Source: Hyphomicrobiaceae bacterium
Lineage (GTDB): Bacteria; Pseudomonadota; Alphaproteobacteria; Rhizobiales; JAKIUO01
Assembly: GCA_021647535.1 (NCBI GenBank)
Contig: JAKIUO010000097.1
Location: 1 to 11,099 of the forward strand
Length of the DNA stretch: 11,099 nucleotides
Direction: 5' to 3'
Shown: piece by piece, positions 5,840-11,099 of the stretch
How positions within the stretch are numbered: position 1 is the first letter of the stretch
Layout of the letters: each line of letters opens with the position of its first letter
The notes under the pieces: generated by a model
What the model saw: only the letters and a program-made list of their open reading frames with translations
Told to the model about the DNA's origin: nothing
The model's database searches: none
Position numbers and translations under genes: made by a program

Positions 5840-7332
5840 ATTTCATGGATTTTGAGACGAGCAGACCCAATTCAATTCGTTTTCGATTGCTGGCTTCAAC
5901 AGCCCTTCTCGTGGCGATTATTTTACCGATCACGGCTTTTGCCTTGACCTCCTATTATCGTATTGCTGTTGAGCAGACTTTTGATCAGCGCCTCAAAGTC
6001 CACCTCGATAATCTGATTGCACTGAGCTTGCGGCAAACCCGTGACGACAGGGGCGGAGAAGCAGGTGCGGTTGATAATACAGATGGGCCAGGTGGCGAGC
6101 GCCCACAAGAGCATGGCAGAGCCGCCATTGAGCTTGGCGAACCCTTGTTCAAGCGCCCTTTTTCGGGCTGGTACTGGCAGATCCGGGCGCTGGATGGCGC
6201 GCAAAAGAGCTTTGCCATATCGGATTCGCTGCTTGATCAACGCCTAAATCCCTTGCCGGATGATAAAAGCAGTCCCGTTGGGGACGGTTTGAAGAAAGGC
6301 TATATCGAGGGGCCGGAGGGCCAGTTGTTGCGCGCTGTTGAACGCGTCATTATTGCCGGGGGCGACGAAGCCAGCGGCGAAAAAAGCCAGCACCTTGATT
6401 ATATCATCGCCATTAGTGCCTCGCAGCTTGATGGGCAGGTGGCGCAGTTTCGCAATATGCTGTTGCTGGCGCTGGGCCTGCTCGGGGCTGGTTTGATGGG
6501 GGCCGGGTTCGTGCAGGTGCGCTATGGGCTGGCGCCCCTCTTTGTCATATCGCGCAAACTCAATGATATCAGAGCGGGCAAGACAGATCGCCTCAGTGGC
6601 CGTTTTCCGGCTGAAATCGAGCCGCTGCAAACGGCATTGAATGCGCTCATTCGTTCCAATAAAGATGTTGTTGAGCGTGCCCGTACCCATGTGGGCAATC
6701 TGGCTCATGCTCTCAAAACGCCGTTGAGTGTGATCTCTAACGAAACCGATCAGCTGCAACAAGAAGAGGGTGCGACCAGATATTTTGCCACAAAAATCGG
6801 TAAACAGACGCAAATCATGAATGATCAGGTGCGTCACCATCTGGACCGCGCCCGCATGGCGGCGCAGGTTGGTATCATTGGCAACGCCACTGAAATCAAA
6901 CCGGTGATGAAATCGCTGTCGCGCACCTTGCAGAAAATATACAGGGAAAAAAACATTGAGATTTCGTGCGATTGCAGCGACCAGCTCTTGTTTCGCGGGG
7001 AGCGCCAGGACCTTGAGGAAATGCTTGGTAACTTGCTCGATAATGCGTTCAAATGGGCCAATAGCAGCGTGAGCCTGACGATCTCCAAATCGACCGAAAA
7101 GCCTGATTTTCTGTTACTTGGTGTGGATGATGACGGGCCAGGACTTTCGGCCAGCAAGCGCACACGGGCCATGCAGCGCGGACAAAGACTGGATGAAAAT
7201 CTTCCCGGTTCAGGTCTGGGCCTGTCAATTGTTGCGGACCTTGCCCATCTCTATGGCGGCAGTTTTCGCCTTGAAAGTTCAAAACAAGGCGGGCTGCGGG
7301 CGGAATTGCTGCTGCCCCTCGCAACCTCCTGA
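5836..7332 (+). CDS. feuQ: Sensor histidine kinase, FeuQ/PhoQ-like
   Basis: The 498-residue kinase starts at a GTG at 5836 that overlaps the regulator stop by four bases (GTGA), indicating translational coupling; an ATG at 5845 is an alternative three codons later. Membrane segments are at about residues 18-38 and 207-226. Between them lies a periplasmic sensor domain of about 165 residues, with a Gly-rich acidic stretch (70-99). A HAMP-like linker follows (227-275). His291 in NLAHALKTPLSVISNE is the phosphorylated histidine. The ATPase domain has the N box around Asn403 (GNLLDNAFKWA), DDDGPGL (431-437) and GSGLGLSIV (458-466). All catalytic motifs are intact. The HALKTPL form of the H box is the PhoQ/FeuQ type. 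The preceding small secreted protein is a likely periplasmic partner of the sensor domain; that is inference from context. Confidence 0.87.
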   Translation: MNFMDFETSRPNSIRFRLLASTALLVAIILPITAFALTSYYRIAVEQTFDQRLKVHLDNLIALSLRQTRDDRGGEAGAVDNTDGPGGERPQEHGRAAIELGEPLFKRPFSGWYWQIRALDGAQKSFAISDSLLDQRLNPLPDDKSSPVGDGLKKGYIEGPEGQLLRAVERVIIAGGDEASGEKSQHLDYIIAISASQLDGQVAQFRNMLLLALGLLGAGLMGAGFVQVRYGLAPLFVISRKLNDIRAGKTDRLSGRFPAEIEPLQTALNALIRSNKDVVERARTHVGNLAHALKTPLSVISNETDQLQQEEGATRYFATKIGKQTQIMNDQVRHHLDRARMAAQVGIIGNATEIKPVMKSLSRTLQKIYREKNIEISCDCSDQLLFRGERQDLEEMLGNLLDNAFKWANSSVSLTISKSTEKPDFLLLGVDDDGPGLSASKRTRAMQRGQRLDENLPGSGLGLSIVADLAHLYGGSFRLESSKQGGLRAELLLPLATS

Positions 7333-7397
7333 TCTTGCGAAGACGTTCCCGGTGCGAGAGGCTGTTTTATATCAGATTGTCTGGTCAGTCAGCACCT

Positions 7398-7431
7398 GGA
7401 CAGGATAATGTCCCAATTCCGCCCTTTTTTT
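7398..7431 (+). terminator. Weak terminator candidate after the kinase gene
   Basis: GGACA (7398-7402) and TGTCC (7409-7413) form a 5-bp stem with a 6-base loop, but the run of seven T (7425-7431) starts only 11 bases after the stem. The spacing is poor. Just downstream is a 12-bp palindrome TCTATATATAGA (7448-7459). Confidence 0.25.
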
Positions 7432-7488
7432 CCAACACAGTCTCATCTCTATATATAGACCATCATTTTGGACTTCAGGCATATTTGA

Positions 7489-7516
7489 TTGTGCATTGAG
7501 ATCCAAAACTTATATA
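7489..7516 (+). promoter_or_regulatory. Candidate promoter of the lipoprotein gene
   Basis: TTGTGC (7489-7494) and TATATA (7511-7516) are 16 bp apart, in the 247-bp gap before the lipoprotein gene. The -10 is good, the -35 weak. A start near 7523 would give a leader of about 57 bases. Confidence 0.3.
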
Positions 7517-7579
7517 AGAGGCTGCAATGATTGTTTCGCGGGCAAGCCTTCGTTAATAAAAGACAATCTGGGAAAAAAG

Positions 7580-8056
7580 ATGATACAAAAACCTGTTAGA
7601 ATGATTGCAGTCTTGCTCATGCCCTTGCTCATTGGTTTGGCGGGGTGCGGCGGTGGTCCGCGTGAGGATATGGGAACAGTCGTTGGAGCGGTTGCCGGTG
7701 GTGCCATTGGTAATCAGTTTGGCAAAGGTGACGGGCGCACGGTGGCAACCATTGCCGGTATACTGATTGGCGGTATTATTGGCAGCGATATTGGTCGTCA
7801 GCTTGATGAAAATGATCGTCGTCGCGCGTCGCGTGCTGAATATACGGCGCTTGAGAGCGGTCGTTCTGGCGAACCCAGTGAATGGCGCAACCCTGATAGT
7901 GGCCATTATGGCCGTATTGTTCCCCAAAGACCTTATAAAATAGCGGGTAGGGATTGTAGGAACTACACCCACACCATATATATTGGCGGTCAGCCCGAAA
8001 CCATGAGGGGGCGAGCCTGCCGCAATCAGGATGGTTCCTGGAGCCGTTCCAGTTGA
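7580..8056 (+). CDS. Glycine-zipper outer-membrane lipoprotein, 17-kDa surface antigen type
   Basis: From the ATG at 7580 (GGGA upstream, weak site) the product has 158 residues. The signal peptide ends in the lipobox LAGC, with Cys23 as the lipidation site. Residues about 31-75 are a glycine zipper of two helices: MGTVVGAVAGGAIGNQFGKG, then TVATIAGILIGGIIGSDIG, as in the Rickettsia 17-kDa antigen family (glycine zipper 2TM). The C-terminal part contains two Cys in RDCRNYTHT and GRACRNQDGSW, a common ending in this family. Starting at the upstream TTG at 7496 would add 28 residues ahead of the signal peptide and is rejected. The role is probably outer-membrane stability; the exact function of this family is not settled. 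It has its own terminator and probable promoter, so it is likely a single-gene unit between the kinase and the ccm genes. Confidence 0.85.
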   Translation: MIQKPVRMIAVLLMPLLIGLAGCGGGPREDMGTVVGAVAGGAIGNQFGKGDGRTVATIAGILIGGIIGSDIGRQLDENDRRRASRAEYTALESGRSGEPSEWRNPDSGHYGRIVPQRPYKIAGRDCRNYTHTIYIGGQPETMRGRACRNQDGSWSRSS

Positions 8057-8134
8057 GTTTGCAGTCTCGCAGGGCGTGACAGTTATGCTTTTGCGCGCTT
8101 GCTTTGTGCAAAACATGTATGATGAATGAATTAT

Positions 8135-8168
8135 AAAAAGCGGCGGTCATTCGGGTGCCGCTTTTTTT
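8135..8168 (+). terminator. Intrinsic terminator of the lipoprotein gene
   Basis: AAAAAGCGGC (8135-8144) and GCCGCTTTTT (8157-8166) form a perfect 10-bp stem with a 12-base loop and a run of seven T (8162-8168), about 79 bp after the stop codon. Confidence 0.9.
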
Positions 8169-8305
8169 AGACGTTCCAAAGAGAAGTCTTGCGGGGAATT
8201 GGCCTGATGTGCCATTCTACCGCTGACATTGGAGCGTTTATAAAGTGGGATTGTGGTCTTGACGTCCGCGACCCTTGATCGTCCGTGAAAATTAATTTGT
8301 GAGGA

Positions 8306-9889
8306 ATGATGCTGCTCTGGTTGATAATTGTTGTGCTGATTGCCGGAACACTGGGTGCCATTTTGGTCCCTCTTTACAAGGGGGGGGATACATTTTTATC
8401 AAGAGAGTCTTTTGATGCCAATATTTTCAAGGACCAGTTGAAAGCCATCGACCGTGAGCTTGACAATGGTCAGATCGACAAAGAGGATGCTGAGTCGGCG
8501 CGTGTCGAGATATCGCGAAAGATTTTGGAGAGTAGCGAGAAGGCCAGCAAGGAGCCTACATTTAGTGCGCAGGGGCGTGAGTTGAGCCGGACATCAGCAA
8601 TAGCACTTGCTGTTGTGGTGCCGGTACTGGCCCTTGGTCTTTATATGAAAATAGGCAGTCCGAAGGTGCCGGATTTCCCTCTTGAAGCCCGTCTCAAGAA
8701 ACCGCAGGTCGAGAACAGGATTGCTGCCTTGATCTCCCGGGCCGAGCAACGTTTGGCAAAACATCCAAATGATGTCCGAGGCTGGGATATAATGGGCCCG
8801 ATCTATTTGCGCAATGAAATGTATGGCAAAGCTACCACTGCCTATGAAAACGCGATCAGATTACAAGAGCCAACCGCCAAGCGTTTGTCCGGGCTGGCTG
8901 AAGCGATGATCCTTGGTAATGGCGGCATAGTCAGCGACGACGTACTCCCCATTTTGCGGCAAGCCATCAAAATGGATGGCAATTTACCAAAGCCGCGCTT
9001 CTGGATCGGCCTTTTTTATGAACAGACTGGTGAATTGGGCAAGGCGGATAGCACTTATGCCGTTTTGCTGAAGGACACTTATGAGGGTATGCCGTGGCGT
9101 CCAACCGTCGAAGCGCGTCTCAATGGTGTGCGTAAAAAACTGGGATTGCCATCAGTCAAAATAGCTGGAATAAAAGCCGTGCAAAAACCGGATATCCTGC
9201 TTGGCAACGCCTTGGCTAATAAGGGGCGTATGGCAAGCAGTGCTGCCATGCCGGGGCCAACGGCGCAAGATGTCAGGCAGGCCGGTCAGATGAGTGTGGG
9301 TGATCGCAAAGCCATGATCAATGCCATGGTGCAGCGTCTGGCGGACCGGTTGAAATCTGAAGGCGGAGATGCCAATAGCTGGTTGCGCCTTGTCAATGCC
9401 TATATGGTTCAGGGCAACAGGGCCAAGGCTCTGGCCGCTGTCGAAGCTGGCAAAAAGAATGTCAGCGGCGATAAACAGGGTGTGGCGCGACTGACAGCGA
9501 TGGGCCAGCAGATTGCGGGTGTCAGTACCAGTAACAACACTAACAGTGCTCGTTCCGGGGGTATGAGAAGTGCGAGGGCTCCTGTAGTCGCTCCGCCAAC
9601 AGCTCCAATGTCGGGTCCAACGGCTGCAGATGTGCGTCGTGCGGGCCAGATGAGCGCGGGTGATCGTCAATCCATGATTAATAATATGGTGTCGCGACTG
9701 GCAGACCGCCTGAATGAGCAGGGCGGGGATATTAATAGCTGGATGCGCCTGGTCAGGGCTTATAATGTACTGGGCAAAAAATCCGAAGCCCGCAAGGCGG
9801 TGCAGTCGGGCAAAAAGAATTTACGCAAGGACAAAAACGCCATTGCGCAACTGGATGCCCTTGCCAGACAATTGGGATTGGGATCATAA
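8306..9889 (+). CDS. ccmI: Cytochrome c maturation protein CcmI (CycH) with duplicated C-terminal domain
   Basis: The 527-residue protein begins with ATGATG; GAGGA (8301-8305) abuts the first ATG, so the second (8309) may be the real start. Residues 3-24 are a membrane segment, 35-80 a cytoplasmic helical part typical of CcmI (FKDQLKAIDRELDNGQIDKED), 96-114 a second membrane segment, and about 130-290 a periplasmic TPR region (RLAKHPNDVRGW, KATTAYENAI, FYEQTGELGKADSTY). CcmI holds apocytochrome c and presents it to CcmF/H for haem attachment. The C-terminal domain appears twice: residues 317-405 and 437-525 are 52 of 89 identical by hand count, exactly 120 residues apart, joined by a Ser/Asn/Pro-rich linker. 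That makes the protein about 150 residues longer than most rhizobial CycH proteins. A G8 run (8380-8387) lies at codons 25-28. It heads the ccmI-ccmE-ccmF run. Confidence 0.9.
   Translation: MMLLWLIIVVLIAGTLGAILVPLYKGGDTFLSRESFDANIFKDQLKAIDRELDNGQIDKEDAESARVEISRKILESSEKASKEPTFSAQGRELSRTSAIALAVVVPVLALGLYMKIGSPKVPDFPLEARLKKPQVENRIAALISRAEQRLAKHPNDVRGWDIMGPIYLRNEMYGKATTAYENAIRLQEPTAKRLSGLAEAMILGNGGIVSDDVLPILRQAIKMDGNLPKPRFWIGLFYEQTGELGKADSTYAVLLKDTYEGMPWRPTVEARLNGVRKKLGLPSVKIAGIKAVQKPDILLGNALANKGRMASSAAMPGPTAQDVRQAGQMSVGDRKAMINAMVQRLADRLKSEGGDANSWLRLVNAYMVQGNRAKALAAVEAGKKNVSGDKQGVARLTAMGQQIAGVSTSNNTNSARSGGMRSARAPVVAPPTAPMSGPTAADVRRAGQMSAGDRQSMINNMVSRLADRLNEQGGDINSWMRLVRAYNVLGKKSEARKAVQSGKKNLRKDKNAIAQLDALARQLGLGS
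9254..9880 (+). repeat. Diverged in-frame duplication inside ccmI (copies 9254-9520 and 9614-9880)
   Basis: Both copies begin with codons for GPTA and share AGQMS, GDR, MIN, RLADRL, GGD, NSW, RLV, AY and GKKN in the same order without gaps. The offset is exactly 360 bp. About 58% residue identity shows an old duplication, not recent slippage. Confidence 0.9.
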
Positions 9890-9944
9890 GTGCGCCAGTG
9901 TAAATAGGGGATGAGTGAGCTGTTGCTATCTGTTTAAACAGACT

Positions 9945-10020
9945 GGCCTTCTTAAAGAAATGGGCCTTATCCAAGAAAACGGGCCTTCTTCAAGCAAACT
10001 GATCTTATTCAAGTCAACTG
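9945..10020. repeat. Degenerate tandem repeat, about four 19-bp units, between ccmI and ccmE
   Basis: Units start at 9945, 9963, 9982 and 10001 with the pattern GGCCTTNTTCAAGNAAACT: GGCCTTCTTAAAGAAAT, GGCCTTATCCAAGAAAAC, GGCCTTCTTCAAGCAAACT and GATCTTATTCAAGTCAACT. It fills half of the 155-bp spacer. No gene or clear hairpin is present. Confidence 0.7.
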
Positions 10021-10044
10021 GGCAGAGTTAGGAAAGAGATTGAA

Positions 10045-10509
10045 ATGACGAGAAAACAGCGTCGCTCGACAATGATTTTTGGGGGACTTGGCGTGCTCGC
10101 GCTGGCTATTGGCTTAGCCTTGTCGGGACTGTCCGGTAATATCACATTTTTCTATAGCCCTAGCGATCTGGTAGAACAAAACGTCAAGCCGGGACAGCGC
10201 ATTCGTCTTGGTGGTCTCGTCGAAGAAGGATCTGTGATCCGTGGGCAGAGCATAAGAATAAAGTTTAAGGTGACTGACAATGCCAAAAATGTGAATGTTG
10301 TATTTGAAGGCGTGTTGCCGGATCTGTTTCGCGAAGGACAGGGCGTTGTGACTGAAGGTATGCTTGACACCAATGGGGTGTTTATAGCGGACACCGTGCT
10401 GGCCAAACATGATGAAAATTATATGCCCCCTGAAGTCGCAGCCACTTTGAAGAAAAAAGGCATGTGGACGAAAAAAGATACGGAAACTGTCAAGGGTGCA
10501 GGCAGTTAG
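10045..10509 (+). CDS. ccmE: Cytochrome c maturation haem chaperone CcmE (CycJ)
   Basis: The 154-residue product starts at the ATG at 10045, with AGGAAAGAG (10030-10038) as ribosome binding site. The N-terminus is basic (MTRKQRRS), followed by one membrane anchor (residues 10-30), placing the rest in the periplasm. The OB-fold domain shows the family pattern VKPGQRIRLGGLVEEGSV (48-65), FKVTD, GVLPDLFREGQGVV and the haem-binding motif LAKHDENYMP, with His122 forming the covalent haem bond and Tyr126 the axial ligand. CcmE receives haem from the CcmABCD complex and hands it to CcmF. Length and motifs are normal. It lies between ccmI and ccmF as in rhizobial cycHJKL operons, though with larger spacers than usual. 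Confidence 0.95.
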   Translation: MTRKQRRSTMIFGGLGVLALAIGLALSGLSGNITFFYSPSDLVEQNVKPGQRIRLGGLVEEGSVIRGQSIRIKFKVTDNAKNVNVVFEGVLPDLFREGQGVVTEGMLDTNGVFIADTVLAKHDENYMPPEVAATLKKKGMWTKKDTETVKGAGS

Positions 10510-10556
10510 ATGCAAGGGCCTGGAAAAGCTGAAAAATAAAAACAGCAGGCCAGACT

Positions 10557-10610
10557 GTTCGAGGAATTGCCAGGTCGTTCGAGGAATTGCCAGGTCGTTC
10601 GAGGAATTGT
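10557..10610. repeat. Tandem repeat of a 20-bp unit (2.7 copies) between ccmE and ccmF
   Basis: The unit GTTCGAGGAATTGCCAGGTC occurs perfectly at 10557-10576 and 10577-10596, and its first 13 bases again from 10597. It ends directly at the AAGGGAGA ribosome binding site of ccmF. The perfect copies point to recent slippage. Confidence 0.92.
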
Positions 10611-10627
10611 AAGGGAGAACACAGATT

Positions 10628-11099
10628 ATGATTGTGGAAACGGGGCACTTTGCCCTCATATTGGCGCTGGTCGTCGCCTTGGTACAGTTTGCTGTACCTT
10701 TGTGGGGCAGCTATAAATCTGACCCTATATTAATGCGATTGGCCATACCCGCCGCACAAACTCAACTTATGCTTTTGGGCATTTCCTTTTTGGCGCTGAC
10801 CTGGGCTTATGTGACTTCTGATTTCTCTGTCATGAATGTCTATGCCAACCCTCATTCGGCAAAACCTCTGTTCTTCAAGTGTACAGGTGTCTGGGCCAAT
10901 CATGAAGGTTCCATGCTGTTATGGGTGCTGGTTCTGGCTTTTTACGGAGCCATGGTGGCGACTTTTGGCGGTAATCTGCCTCCCAGCCTGAAAACCCATG
11001 TGCTCTCTATTCAGGGTCTGGTTTCTGTCTCCTTCCTGATGTTCATTATTTTTACGTCGAACCCTTTTGAACGCATTCCCAACCCGCCGCTTGATGGCA
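10628..11099 (+). CDS. ccmF: Cytochrome c haem lyase subunit CcmF (CycK), N-terminal part, cut by the window end
   Basis: An open frame from the ATG at 10628, with AAGGGAGA (10611-10618) about 9 bases upstream, runs to the window end and gives 157 residues of a protein that is usually about 650 long. It starts MIVETGHFALILAL, as CcmF proteins do (E-x-GHFAL). Membrane segments are visible at about 7-26, 41-61, 93-117 and 127-144. The segment FKCTGVWANHEGSMLLWVL is the conserved CcmF stretch preceding the haem-handling WWD domain, which lies beyond the window. CcmF with CcmH and CcmI attaches haem to the CXXCH motif of apocytochromes on the periplasmic side of the inner membrane. It follows ccmE by 118 bp, with a tandem repeat in the gap. 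Confidence 0.93.
   Translation, partial: MIVETGHFALILALVVALVQFAVPLWGSYKSDPILMRLAIPAAQTQLMLLGISFLALTWAYVTSDFSVMNVYANPHSAKPLFFKCTGVWANHEGSMLLWVLVLAFYGAMVATFGGNLPPSLKTHVLSIQGLVSVSFLMFIIFTSNPFERIPNPPLDG

Noticed and set aside
7496..7579. 28-codon N-terminal extension of the glycine-zipper lipoprotein
   Set aside because: The lipoprotein signal peptide with lipobox LAGC begins at the ATG at 7580; the extension would block it and covers the candidate promoter.

Overview
The window reads as chromosomal DNA of an alphaproteobacterium, most likely of the order Hyphomicrobiales (Rhizobiales). The clues are a gene-transfer-agent (GTA) type tail protein, a FeuP/FeuQ-like two-component pair preceded by a small periplasmic PepSY-type protein, and the start of a cytochrome c maturation operon (ccmI-ccmE-ccmF, the rhizobial cycH-cycJ-cycK order). 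All genes lie on the + strand. I made no database searches; family calls rest on motifs read by eye.

Region 1 (1-2965) is phage-like. It starts inside the C-terminal part of a GTA-type baseplate/tail-tip protein, continues with a 62-residue single-pass membrane protein, then a 371-bp non-coding stretch holding a nested palindromic element (31 of 33 matching bases in its outer arms) and an intrinsic-terminator-like hairpin, and ends with an endolysin. That endolysin has a GH19 chitinase-like muralytic domain, a peptidoglycan-binding domain and a holin-like membrane tail. A strong internal ribosome binding site and ATG could also release the tail as a separate 75-residue holin.

Region 2 (2966-4345) is lower in G+C. 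A 544-bp gene-free stretch carries a near-perfect 17-bp hairpin and a promoter/terminator pair that could bound a small RNA or leader. It is followed by a secreted lytic transglycosylase with an extremely basic 87-residue linker and a clear terminator.

Region 3 (4346-7332) is the signalling block: a PepSY-like secreted protein with a basic tail, an OmpR-family response regulator and its histidine kinase, with the last two overlapping by 4 bases. Upstream lies a direct repeat GGTTCA-N5-GGTTCA, the architecture of a PhoP box, which suggests autoregulation.

Region 4 (7333-11099) holds a 17-kDa-antigen-type glycine-zipper lipoprotein with its own terminator, then ccmI, ccmE and the first 157 codons of ccmF. 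CcmI is unusually long because its C-terminal domain occurs twice, exactly 120 residues apart. The two spacers inside the ccm operon both contain short tandem repeats with a period near 19-20 bp.
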